From JAXHUA01 sp034189695 (lineage in GTDB: Bacteria > Chloroflexota > Dehalococcoidia > E44-bin15): a stretch of DNA of 19,810 bases. How positions within the stretch are numbered: position 1 is the first letter of the stretch; every line of letters starts with the position of its first letter. The notes under the pieces are model-generated. The model did no database searches. It worked only from the letters and a program-made list of their open reading frames with translations, and was not told the origin of the DNA. Below, piece after piece: positions 13,473 to 19,810 of the stretch. The DNA is taken from the NCBI GenBank assembly GCA_034189695.1, contig JAXHUA010000085.1, positions 1-19,810 on the forward strand, given 5' to 3'. A program made the translations under genes and the position numbers.

Positions 13473-14275
13473 TCGCCCCCCCGCGGAGCCGTCACCCCGT
13501 GGACAATCCCCGAGGCGACATCGGCCGCCCGCTTGCCCGACAGCAGCATACCGCCGAAGGTGGGCCCCATCCGCGGCAGGCCGTAGACGGCAGCCACCGC
13601 CATGCCCGTGACGACAAGGCCAGGGTAGACCTCTCCAGTCTTCTCCACCACCGCGTCCTCGGATGCCTCAATCCACAGCGCCCCTTCGCCGGCTATCTCG
13701 ATCAGTCCCCGCTTCTCCAGTTTCCTCACCACGCTCGCGTCGTGGCCGGTCGCATCGACCACCACCTTCGCCTCAAGAGGGATGGGGTCGAGGGCCGCCA
13801 CCTCCCGAGGCAGGTGGGCGATCGGACTCCAGTTCGCCACAATCCCCGCCATGCGCCCGTTCTCCCGCAGGACTACGTCTTCGAGGAGAGTGAGTGAAAG
13901 GAACTTCACCCCGGCGTCGCAGGCGGCGGCGATAAGCCTGGAGCAGGCATGCGGTGCGTCGGCAACATACAGCCCCGGCTTCACCAGCTCGCAGGGCACC
14001 CCCAGTTCACGGAGAGCCTCGTGCCCCGGCGCCCTGACGGTGAGCTTGTTCATGAAATAGCCACCAATCCAGAATCCACCGCCGAGGTAGTTGTTCCTCT
14101 CGACGATGACCACCCTCGTGCCCTGGCTGGCAAGCTCCCTTCCCGCCACGAGCCCGCTGGGGCCCGCTCCCACGATGAGCACATCGGTGTCAGCGCAATC
14201 GTCAAGGTGTCCCAGGAAGCTGGAGGCGATAGCCCTGGTTACGTCCTTCTCTGAAACGGGGTCGAATATGGTCAT
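13469..14275 (-). CDS. thi4: Thi4-type thiazole synthase (ADP-thiazole synthesis from NAD and glycine)
   Basis: A 268-residue Thi4/thiazole synthase. The dinucleotide fold is DVLIVGAGPSGLVAGREL (31-48), followed by VIVERNNYLGGGFW. The C-terminal hallmark is MGPTFGGMLLSGKRAAD (236-252), with VVDATGHDA at 172-180. The open frame runs to 14389, but MTIFDPVSEKDVTRAI is the family start and the ATG at 14273-14275 has AAAGGAGAGG upstream. Yeast Thi4 donates sulfur from Cys205; archaeal forms have His in GLHVDP and use sulfide. By my alignment the matching segment here is EVAALDPIPL, with Ala161 in that place, so it should be a non-suicidal, sulfide-dependent or otherwise altered enzyme. It lies 19 bases after thiC and supplies the thiazole half of thiamin. 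Confidence 0.88.
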   Translation of the reverse strand: MTIFDPVSEKDVTRAIASSFLGHLDDCADTDVLIVGAGPSGLVAGRELASQGTRVVIVERNNYLGGGFWIGGYFMNKLTVRAPGHEALRELGVPCELVKPGLYVADAPHACSRLIAAACDAGVKFLSLTLLEDVVLRENGRMAGIVANWSPIAHLPREVAALDPIPLEAKVVVDATGHDASVVRKLEKRGLIEIAGEGALWIEASEDAVVEKTGEVYPGLVVTGMAVAAVYGLPRMGPTFGGMLLSGKRAADVASGIVHGVTAPRGGE

Positions 14276-14294
14276 ATCCCCTCTCCTTTCACGG

Positions 14295-15590
14295 CTAGTG
14301 CGTGTGTGCCTTCGTGCCCAGGTAACGGGCCACCAGTTGCAGAGCGCAGTAGTCACCACACATGCTGCAGGCATCTCCGGAGGTGGCATGCAGAGAGTGA
14401 ACCCGCCGTGCCCTGGCCGGGTCTATCGCCAATCTGACCTGCTCCTCCCAGTCCAGGTTCTCTCTGGACACAGACATCATCCTGTCCCACTCCCGCGCTC
14501 CCTTCGCGCCTCTCACGATATCGGCGGCGTGGGCGGCAATGCGAGAGGCGATGACGCCTTCCCTCACATCGTCGGACTCCGGCAGGCCCAGGTGCTCCGT
14601 GGGCGTAACGTAGCACAGGTAGTCGGCGCCGGCGACCGCGGCGATGGCCCCTCCGATGGCGCCCGCGATATGGTCATACCCGGCAGCCACATCGGTGACC
14701 AGCGGGCCCAACACGTAGAACGGCGCTCCCTTGCACAGGCTCTTCTCGAGTTGCACATTGGTGGCTATCTGGTCGAGGGGTACGTGTCCCGGCCCCTCCA
14801 CCATCACCTGCACCCCGGCATCCCGCGCCCGCTCCACCAGCTCGCCCAGCACCAGCAACTCATCCACCTGCGGGCGGTCGGTGGCGTCGGCGAGACTTCC
14901 CGGCCTCAGCCCATCGCCAAGACTGAGAGTCACGTCGTATTCCCGCGCAATCTCCAGCAAACGGTCGTACTGCTGGTACAGCGGGTTCTCCTCTTCGTTG
15001 TGGAGTATCCATCCCAGGAGGAAGGCCCCACCCCGCGAGACGATTCCAGTGACCCTCCCCTGGCGCTTCAAGCGCTCAATCGCCGACCGGGTCACCCCGC
15101 AGTGGACCGTCATGAAGTCCACCCCCTCGCAGGCCTGCCGCTCTATGACGGCGAAAAGGTCATCGGCGGTCATATTCACTATGGCCGCCCGCCTTTCGAT
15201 AGCCTCGACCCCGGCCTGGTATATGGGGACCGTGCCCAGGGGAATCGAGCTTTCCTTGAGGATGGCATGACGGATGGCGGTGAGGTCGCCGCCGGTGCTC
15301 AGGTCCATCACCGTGTCGGCCTTGTACTCGATGGCGATCCTCAGCTTCTCCAGTTCCATCTCCACATCACTGAAGTCCGGCGATGTACCGATATTGGCGT
15401 TCACCTTTACCCTGAGGCCCTTCCCTATGCCACAGTAGCAGCCCAGCCTGTGGTTGACATTGGCCGGTATCACCACTGAGCCCTCGGCGAGCCCCTGCTG
15501 AATGAACTCTGGCTCCACCCCCTCCTCTGCGGCGACGAGTCTCATCTCCTCGGAGATTACTCCTTTTCTGGCAAGCTCTTGCTGTGTCAC
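14295..15590 (-). CDS. thiC: Phosphomethylpyrimidine synthase
   Basis: A 431-residue short-form ThiC, the radical SAM enzyme that converts aminoimidazole ribotide to hydroxymethylpyrimidine phosphate. Family segments include NVNHRLGCYCGIGKGLRVKVNANIGTS near the start, TVMDLSTGG, DFMTVHCG, GLRPGSLADATDRPQ and GPGHVPLDQIATNV. The Fe-S cysteines are in DACSMCGDYCALQ at the extreme C-terminus, read here as CX2CX3C. I prefer the GTG at 15588-15590 (MTQQELARKG), which has GGGAGG 5 bases upstream. A GTG 7 codons earlier would place the start inside the leader hairpin and consume the binding site. A TPP riboswitch lies 70 bases upstream. It is the first gene of thiC-thi4-cinA. Confidence 0.95.
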   Translation of the reverse strand: MTQQELARKGVISEEMRLVAAEEGVEPEFIQQGLAEGSVVIPANVNHRLGCYCGIGKGLRVKVNANIGTSPDFSDVEMELEKLRIAIEYKADTVMDLSTGGDLTAIRHAILKESSIPLGTVPIYQAGVEAIERRAAIVNMTADDLFAVIERQACEGVDFMTVHCGVTRSAIERLKRQGRVTGIVSRGGAFLLGWILHNEEENPLYQQYDRLLEIAREYDVTLSLGDGLRPGSLADATDRPQVDELLVLGELVERARDAGVQVMVEGPGHVPLDQIATNVQLEKSLCKGAPFYVLGPLVTDVAAGYDHIAGAIGGAIAAVAGADYLCYVTPTEHLGLPESDDVREGVIASRIAAHAADIVRGAKGAREWDRMMSVSRENLDWEEQVRLAIDPARARRVHSLHATSGDACSMCGDYCALQLVARYLGTKAHTH

Positions 15591-15609
15591 CTCAACCTCC
15601 CTCAAATGC

Positions 15610-15655
15610 ACAAGACCAAGAGCCTAGGTGTTCGGTTCCAGACCCTTGGTCTTGT
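15610..15655 (-). promoter_or_regulatory. 11-bp perfect hairpin between TPP aptamer and thiC
   Basis: ACAAGACCAAG (15610-15620) and its exact inverted copy CTTGGTCTTGT (15645-15655) enclose a 24-base loop. The stem ends about 8 bases before the GGGAGG binding site of thiC and begins 4 bases after the riboswitch P1 stem. No T-tract follows, so this is not a classical intrinsic terminator. As the expression platform it may control translation or act with Rho. The mechanism is inferred. Confidence 0.55.
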
Positions 15656-15659
15656 CGGC

Positions 15660-15749
15660 TACCGCGTCCCTACGCTCGCATTACCGAGATCAGGTTCGAA
15701 GGGTTGACCGGCGCACCGGTCTCTCAGCCTCATCGGCTCCCCTGCGGTA
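15660..15749 (-). promoter_or_regulatory. TPP riboswitch (THI element) aptamer
   Basis: The minus-strand RNA carries the conserved THI-box segments in order. The P1 strand UACCGC (15744-15749) is followed by GGGGAGCC, then CUGAGAG (15721-15727), then ACCCUUCGAACCUGAUC (15688-15704). After these come UAAUGCGAGCGUAGGGA and the closing P1 strand GCGGUA (15660-15665). Both P1 arms are exact complements. TPP binding should lower thiC-thi4-cinA expression. The predicted transcription start falls at about the first base of P1, which supports these limits. Confidence 0.95.
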
Positions 15750-15755
15750 ACTGCA

Positions 15756-15784
15756 ATAATACCACAGAACGCAGCGAAGGGCAA
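15756..15784 (-). promoter_or_regulatory. Promoter of the thiC operon
   Basis: On the minus strand, TTGCCC (15779-15784) and TATTAT (15756-15761) are separated by 17 bases, with a TG before the -10 (extended -10). Initiation near 15749 would place the riboswitch at the very 5' end of the transcript. Confidence 0.65.
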
Positions 15785-15860
15785 GAGTGCGCGGCGCGGC
15801 GGCGCCCGGGTTTGGAGCAGACCGTCCGGGACGCAACGCCACGCCTGCAACGCCCTCAAA

Positions 15861-15889
15861 TTGACTCACCCATACGTGTATGCTATCAT
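15861..15889 (+). promoter_or_regulatory. Divergent promoter for the TauE/SafE genes
   Basis: TTGACT (15861-15866) and TATCAT (15884-15889) are separated by 17 bases, with TGC before the -10. The TTG of the -35 could be misread as a start codon for the downstream gene. Because transcription would start near 15896, that cannot be the true start. It is divergent from the thiC promoter, with 76 bases between the two -35 elements. Confidence 0.65.
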
Positions 15890-15917
15890 CCGGCCAGATT
15901 GCGTGTCGGGTCTATAC

Positions 15918-16289
15918 TTGAAGAGGGTTGGGCTTCTCTCCATCTTGATCGGTGGGGTGGCAGGGATGCAGGCGGGGCTGACGGGCGTCGGCGGTGGTGT
16001 GTTCCTCGTACCCCTGATGGTCTGGCTTCTGGGAGTGCCCCAGCACCAGGCCCACGGCACCTCGCTCGCAATAATCATCCCCATAGCGCTGGTAGGCGCA
16101 ATCACTTATGGCGTGCTGGGCCATACTCCTGGAGACCTGGGATGGGCGGTGATCCCGGCGCTGGCCGCCGGCGCCGTTGTGGGAGTCATCATCGGAGCGA
16201 AGATCATGATGAAGGTCCCCGCCAGACAACTGCGCTGGGTATTCAGCTTCTTCATGATAGCGCTCGGCAGCTACATGATAGTCATCTAG
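15918..16289 (+). CDS. TauE/SafE family permease, half-size subunit 1
   Basis: About 123 residues if started at TTG 15918 (MKRVGLLSILIGG). It is one four-helix TauE/SafE (DUF81) repeat: helix 1 LLSILIGGVAGMQAGLTGVGGGVFLVPLMVWLLG with the family glycine-rich motif, then TSLAIIIPIALVGAITYGVLG, a third helix from AVIPALAAGAVVGVIIGAKI and a final helix FSFFMIALGSYMIVI. Family members transport sulfite, sulfoacetate or other small anions and normally have two such repeats (~250 residues) in one chain. Here the second repeat is the next gene. The open frame begins at 15861, but that TTG is the promoter -35; GTG 15903 is another option. No strong binding site is visible for any start. Confidence 0.75.
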   Translation: MKRVGLLSILIGGVAGMQAGLTGVGGGVFLVPLMVWLLGVPQHQAHGTSLAIIIPIALVGAITYGVLGHTPGDLGWAVIPALAAGAVVGVIIGAKIMMKVPARQLRWVFSFFMIALGSYMIVI

Positions 16290-16301
16290 GCGGTAGTACG
16301 A

Positions 16302-16676
16302 ATGAGCATTGCCATTGGAATGGCGATAGGACTGGTGGCGGGACTGCTCGGAGGGATGCTCGGCATCGGCGGTGGGGCCATCCTGATTCCCGGCATGGTC
16401 CTCCTGCTCGGCTCGGAGCAGCACACGGCCCAGGGGGTTTCCCTACTGGTCATCACCCTGACCGCGCTGGTTGGAGCCATAACCCACTACCGACAACAGA
16501 CCGTCAGGCTTGGAGTAGCGGTCTGGGTAATCCCCGCCGCAATCGTGTTCAGCTTTCTGGGCGGCATGGTGGCCGACATGCTGGACACATCACTCCTGCG
16601 CGATGTGTGGGGAGCGCTGCTGATCCTGGTGGGAATAGCGATGCTGGCGACAGGAAGACGAAGTGTCACCGCTTAG
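16302..16676 (+). CDS. TauE/SafE family permease, half-size subunit 2
   Basis: A 124-residue second TauE/SafE repeat, 12 bases after the first and with its own ATG. It parallels the first closely: GLVAGLLGGMLGIGGGAILIPGMVLLLG aligns with the first subunit's glycine-rich helix, and QHTAQGVSLLVITLTALVGAITHYRQ with QHQAHGTSLAIIIPIALVGAITY. Four hydrophobic segments are visible. The two products probably pair as a heterodimer equivalent to a full-length exporter of small sulfur or organic anions; the substrate is unknown. A weak AGGCGG lies about 9 bases upstream of the ATG. The last 14 bases overlap the uracil-DNA glycosylase start, so all three genes share one transcript. Confidence 0.82.
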   Translation: MSIAIGMAIGLVAGLLGGMLGIGGGAILIPGMVLLLGSEQHTAQGVSLLVITLTALVGAITHYRQQTVRLGVAVWVIPAAIVFSFLGGMVADMLDTSLLRDVWGALLILVGIAMLATGRRSVTA

Positions 16677-17265
16677 CGAACTGTACAGAGAGATAGCGGC
16701 ATGCCAGGACTGCGAGCTGGCGAGACACCGCACTCGCGTCGTGCCCGGAGAGGGACGGGAAGACGCCGACATTCTCTTCATCGGTGAAGCGCCGGGATGG
16801 CATGAGGACCAGCAGGGCCGGCCTTTCGTGGGACCGGCGGGCCACTTCCTCGATGAGTTGCTCGGCTCAATTGGACTGACCCGCAAGGATGTCTATATTG
16901 CCAACGTCATCAAATGCCGCCCCCCGGGCAACCGGGACCCGGCCCCCACCGAGATGCTCGCCTGCAAGAAGTGGCTCGACCGCCAGATCGCGTTGATCCA
17001 GCCCAGGATAATCGTCACCCTCGGTCGCTACTCTCTCGCTCAAGCCTTCCCCGGCGAGTCCATCGGCAAGATGCACGGCACAGCGCGCAAGAAGGACAAC
17101 GTGGTCTACTTCGCCATGTACCACCCCGCAGCGGCCCTGCACCAGCAAAGCTTGCGCAAGACCATACAAGAGGATATGCTTAGGATACCTTCCCTCCTGG
17201 CTGAAGCTGCGGACGTGGAGGAAGTGCAGGAAGAGGAGAAGCCCCAGCAGCTATCCATGTTCTAG
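16663..17265 (+). CDS. udg: Family 4 uracil-DNA glycosylase (4Fe-4S)
   Basis: A 200-residue base-excision-repair enzyme that removes uracil from DNA. The 4Fe-4S ligands C14, C17 (AACQDCELA), C85 (IKCRPP) and C101 (MLACKKW) are all present. The uracil-site motif is GEAPGWHEDQQGRPFVGPAG (41-60), and the DNA-intercalation and catalytic His motif is MYHPAAALH (152-160). After residue ~180 an acidic linker (EAADVEEVQEEEKP) leads to the last five residues, QLSMF, resembling a bacterial sliding-clamp binding peptide. The GTG start overlaps the preceding TauE gene and has AGGAAG about 7 bases upstream. Its length is usual for the family apart from the tail. ftsK follows 9 bases downstream. Confidence 0.93.
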   Translation: MSPLSELYREIAACQDCELARHRTRVVPGEGREDADILFIGEAPGWHEDQQGRPFVGPAGHFLDELLGSIGLTRKDVYIANVIKCRPPGNRDPAPTEMLACKKWLDRQIALIQPRIIVTLGRYSLAQAFPGESIGKMHGTARKKDNVVYFAMYHPAAALHQQSLRKTIQEDMLRIPSLLAEAADVEEVQEEEKPQQLSMF

Positions 17266-17274
17266 GAGATACCG

Positions 17275-19593
17275 TTGGCAAAGGCCAAGGGCAAACCCCA
17301 GAAGGCGTCCAAAAGGGAACGCACCGCAGCGACCAATGGAAGCCCCTCCGCCGCCAGGCGCTTCTTCCGGTTCCTCTTCTTGCGCCCCGTGCGGTGGGTC
17401 CTGCTTATCATCATCTTCCTGGCGCTCCTGTTCTCCTTCAGTTCATCGGTTGTCTCCGGCTTCAGCGCTGCATGGGGCGCTCTGTTCGGAACCTTCGGCG
17501 TGGGCCTCATCCTGATTGCACTGGCGCTGGTGTTGCTGGGGATGATAGTGGCCAGACGCGGCGTTCCGGAGACCCTTCAGCGATGGAGCCAGGGACTGGG
17601 CAGCATTGCCTCTGCCCTCGCGCTGCGACGGTGGAACCTCTGGCTGGGCGGCATCGCCATCTGCCTCGCCGTCTTCGGGCTGCTTGCCTTCTTCCGCCTC
17701 GGTGGCACGCTGGGTATGGCCGTCATAGGCGCCCCGGACTTCATCGGGGCCTTCAGGCTCATTGCAGTGGTCATTGTCGCCATCGTGTTCATCGCCCCGC
17801 GCGGCTGCTGGCGTCTGCTGTGCGACCTGCGTCACGCCGTGGCCCGGGCATATCGTCGGTATCCGCTGCACGCGTACGTTGGCCATGCCCTCGTCTGGCC
17901 GTTCCACGCCTACCGGCGCCGTCGACCGCATCGAGTCATCATCCCACAGGCCAGGCCCAGTGAGGAGCTAGTCGCCGAGTCGGTACAGACCGCGCCTACG
18001 AACGTATCGACACAGCCACCCAGGGCAGTCGAGCCGGAACCACCGCCTCCGAAGGCGCCAACGCCAACACCCGTTATCGACACGAAGATCGAGGCAGTCG
18101 AACCATCGCAGGGCAGATGGCCATTGCCATCTATCAGCGCACTGGAAAGGACACCCGAGGTCGAGCCAGTGCAGGTCGACACTGAGCGTGGCACCCGCCT
18201 CATCGAGGAGGCCCTGGCAAGCTACGGTGTCGAGGGAAAAGTAGTCCAGGTGAACGTCGGCCCAACCGTCACGCAGTACGGCATAGAGCCCGGATGGGTG
18301 CGGAAGTACAAGGAAATAAAGGAGAAGGACAAGGACGGCAACATCAAGGTGCGGTTGGAGGAGGTGTCGAAGACTCGGGTCAAGGTGGAGCGTATCTCAT
18401 CACTGGCAAATGACCTCGCCCTGGCCCTCGCGGCTCCCTCGATCAAGATCGAGGCCCCGGTGCCCGGCAAGTCAATGGTTGGAATCGAGGTGCCCAATTC
18501 CGTGGCCGGCGTTGTCACTCTCAGGAGCATCATAGAGAGCGCCGCTTTCCAGAAGCTCAAGTCCAAGGCACGACTGCCGTTAGCCCTCGGCAAGGGGGTG
18601 GCGGGGGAGGCGGTGGTCGCCGACCTGGCCAAGATGCCCCACCTTCTCATCGCCGGCCAGACCGGAGCCGGCAAGAGCATCTGCATCAAGTCGGTCATCT
18701 CTTCCTTTTTGCTTCACGCAAATCCGGACGAGTTGAGGCTCCTCCTGGTCGACCTCAAGAGGGTGGAGTTGATCGATTTCAATGCACTCCCCCATCTCGT
18801 CTCCCCGGTGATCGTGGAAAGCGAGAGGGCCATGGGCACGTTGAAGTGGCTCCTCAGAGAGATGGAGCGCCGCTACGACAAGCTCGCCGGTATGGGGGCG
18901 CGAGATATTGACTCGTACAATCGGAACCCCCGGGTATCGGAACGGTTGCCCTACCTGGTGCTGGTGATCGACGAGCTGGCCGAGATGATGAGCGCCGTGC
19001 CCGACGAGGCGGAACGAAGCATCTGTCGATTGGCGCAGCTTGCCCGAGCTACGGGAATCCACATGATCGTTGCCACTCAGCGACCGTCGGTCGACGTTAT
19101 CACCGGCCTCATCAAAGCCAATTTCCCGGCTCGCTTGAGCTTCGCCGTGGCGTCGCAGGTCGACTCGCGTACCATCCTCGACGTTGCCGGTGCCGAGAAG
19201 CTGCTCGGGCGCGGCGACATGCTCTTTCTGCCCCCCGACGCTCCGAAACCGAAGCGACTCCAGGGAAGCTTCGTCTCTGAAGCCGATATCGAGAGGCTGG
19301 TGAGCTTCTGGATAAGCCACTGCCCGCGAGACGCTCGGGTGCCGAAGCTCATGGATGAGGAGCCCAAGGCAACCACCTCCTCCGACGAAGGAGTCCCGGA
19401 GGACCCCATCTTCGAGAAGGCGAGACGCCTGGCCCAGGAGCATACCCGCATATCGACATCCTTCCTCCAGCGCAGGCTGGGCATCGGCTACCCGAGAGCA
19501 GCGCGGCTCATGGACCTGCTGGAAGAACAGGGAGTGGTCGCCGCAGGCGAACCGGGGAAGTCGCGCCAGGTGTTGAAAGGGAAGGAGGAGTGA
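17275..19593 (+). CDS. ftsK: FtsK/SpoIIIE DNA translocase
   Basis: A 772-residue septal DNA pump. A basic N-terminus precedes four transmembrane segments (about 41-63, 70-93, 122-143 and 156-176), followed by a Pro-rich linker (about 225-300). The translocase alpha/beta region starts near 302. Walker A is GQTGAGKS (461-468) and Walker B is LVLVIDELAEMM (561-572). The gamma winged-helix domain that reads KOPS-like DNA sequences is at about 711-767 (DPIFEKARRLAQ to GEPGKSRQVL). Residues 343-370 form a charged insertion (RKYKEIKEKDKDGN and onward) just before the segment ERISSLANDLALALAAPSIKIEAPVPGK; it is absent from SpoIIIE of Bacillus. The TTG start has TAGGAG 7 bases upstream over the preceding stop. 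Confidence 0.95.
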   Translation: MAKAKGKPQKASKRERTAATNGSPSAARRFFRFLFLRPVRWVLLIIIFLALLFSFSSSVVSGFSAAWGALFGTFGVGLILIALALVLLGMIVARRGVPETLQRWSQGLGSIASALALRRWNLWLGGIAICLAVFGLLAFFRLGGTLGMAVIGAPDFIGAFRLIAVVIVAIVFIAPRGCWRLLCDLRHAVARAYRRYPLHAYVGHALVWPFHAYRRRRPHRVIIPQARPSEELVAESVQTAPTNVSTQPPRAVEPEPPPPKAPTPTPVIDTKIEAVEPSQGRWPLPSISALERTPEVEPVQVDTERGTRLIEEALASYGVEGKVVQVNVGPTVTQYGIEPGWVRKYKEIKEKDKDGNIKVRLEEVSKTRVKVERISSLANDLALALAAPSIKIEAPVPGKSMVGIEVPNSVAGVVTLRSIIESAAFQKLKSKARLPLALGKGVAGEAVVADLAKMPHLLIAGQTGAGKSICIKSVISSFLLHANPDELRLLLVDLKRVELIDFNALPHLVSPVIVESERAMGTLKWLLREMERRYDKLAGMGARDIDSYNRNPRVSERLPYLVLVIDELAEMMSAVPDEAERSICRLAQLARATGIHMIVATQRPSVDVITGLIKANFPARLSFAVASQVDSRTILDVAGAEKLLGRGDMLFLPPDAPKPKRLQGSFVSEADIERLVSFWISHCPRDARVPKLMDEEPKATTSSDEGVPEDPIFEKARRLAQEHTRISTSFLQRRLGIGYPRAARLMDLLEEQGVVAAGEPGKSRQVLKGKEE

Positions 19594-19594
19594 C

Positions 19595-19810
19595 GTGCTG
19601 CGCGAGATAATTAACTGGATTGTCGGCCCCCGAAAAGGACAGCCAAAGGTCACTCCCACACTCCTCGAAACCTGTTTGAACTGCGAAGCTGACCTGACCT
19701 CCTCCGACCTCTACCGGCGCTACCGGGTCTGTCCGCAGTGCGGCTTTCACTACGTCCTCCCGGCCTATGAGCGCGTCAGCACTCTGGCGGACGAGGGCTC
19801 TTTCATAGAG
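19595..19810 (+). CDS. accD: Acetyl-CoA carboxylase carboxyltransferase beta subunit, 5' part only
   Basis: The first 72 codons of a gene cut by the window end. The GTG at 19595 is two bases after the ftsK stop, with AAGGAGGAG about 4-12 bases upstream. The translation begins MLREIINWIVGPRKGQ. It contains a zinc ribbon, CLNC (about residues 31-34) and CPQC (50-53), followed by YERVSTLADEGSF. This is the AccD N-terminal layout: zinc ribbon, then ERI-x-L-x-DEGSF. The carboxyltransferase core lies outside the window, so a fused AccD-AccA form cannot be ruled out. The product would provide malonyl-CoA for fatty-acid synthesis. Confidence 0.85.
   Translation, partial: MLREIINWIVGPRKGQPKVTPTLLETCLNCEADLTSSDLYRRYRVCPQCGFHYVLPAYERVSTLADEGSFIE

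Noticed and set aside
14091..15479. A 462-codon open frame on the plus strand opposite thiC and thi4
   Set aside because: It is antisense to two well-supported genes, its translation is rich in His, Arg and Pro with no recognisable domain, and it reflects GC-rich codon structure.
15861..15917. N-terminal extension of the first TauE/SafE gene from TTG 15861
   Set aside because: That TTG is the -35 hexamer of a good promoter whose start would be near 15896, so the extension would not be in the mRNA.
15584..16696. A 370-codon plus-strand frame across the riboswitch and both TauE genes
   Set aside because: It runs through the TPP aptamer and out of frame through clear membrane-protein genes, with a low-complexity, Gly/Arg/His-rich translation.
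18580..19659. A 359-codon minus-strand frame opposite ftsK and the start of accD
   Set aside because: Antisense to the Walker motifs and gamma domain of ftsK; composition is typical of a shadow frame.

Overview
The window is a fully bacterial, GC-rich, gene-dense stretch with no rRNA, tRNA, CRISPR array or insertion sequence that I can support. The gene mix suggests a Chloroflexota (Dehalococcoidia-like) genome. It has a deoxyhypusine-synthase-like gene in a bacterial polyamine operon, an archaeal-type Thi4 thiazole synthase next to a short-form ThiC, TauE/SafE encoded as two half-size genes, and an FtsK with a charged insertion before its translocase core. This assignment is inference from family knowledge, not a database result. 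About half of the genes start with GTG or TTG.

Layout. (1) Bases 1-6052, minus strand, form an envelope-polysaccharide cluster. In transcription order it contains a GT2 glycosyltransferase, a GT4 glycosyltransferase, a radical SAM protein, a small SAM methyltransferase, a truncated GT4 remnant, a DUF115/MptE-like protein and a membrane protein cut by the window edge. Two good tandem sigma70-type promoters (6127-6224) sit in an AT-rich, repeat-containing leader upstream. (2) 6315-6691 is the decayed, internally deleted remnant of a DUF429 gene. (3) 6693-9394, minus strand, holds a COG2509-type FAD dehydrogenase with its own consensus promoter and a membrane-embedded M50 protease with CBS domains. 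(4) 9488-12107, minus strand, is a polyamine operon: a small excisionase-type HTH protein, then a terminator that can be drawn in competition with a second hairpin, then speD, a deoxyhypusine-synthase-like gene and speB. (5) 12234-15590, minus strand, is a thiamin operon, thiC - thi4 - cinA, preceded by a clear TPP riboswitch and promoter. (6) From 15861 to the end, plus strand, come a strong divergent promoter, two TauE/SafE half genes, a family 4 uracil-DNA glycosylase, FtsK/SpoIIIE and the start of accD.

How they work together. In the thiamin operon, ThiC makes the pyrimidine moiety and Thi4 the thiazole moiety, both under TPP feedback through the riboswitch. CinA is translationally coupled behind Thi4. 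In the polyamine operon, SpeD supplies decarboxylated AdoMet and SpeB produces putrescine from agmatine. No spermidine synthase (SpeE) lies in the cluster; a DHS-like aminobutyl transferase sits where one might be expected. The glycosyltransferase cluster probably builds a surface glycan or glycolipid.

I did not find an obviously new multi-gene defence or mobile system. The most unusual points are the SpeD/DHS-like/SpeB combination with its attenuator-like leader, a Thi4 that appears to have Ala where Cys or His is expected, two internally deleted gene remnants, and a clamp-binding-like C-terminus on the uracil-DNA glycosylase.
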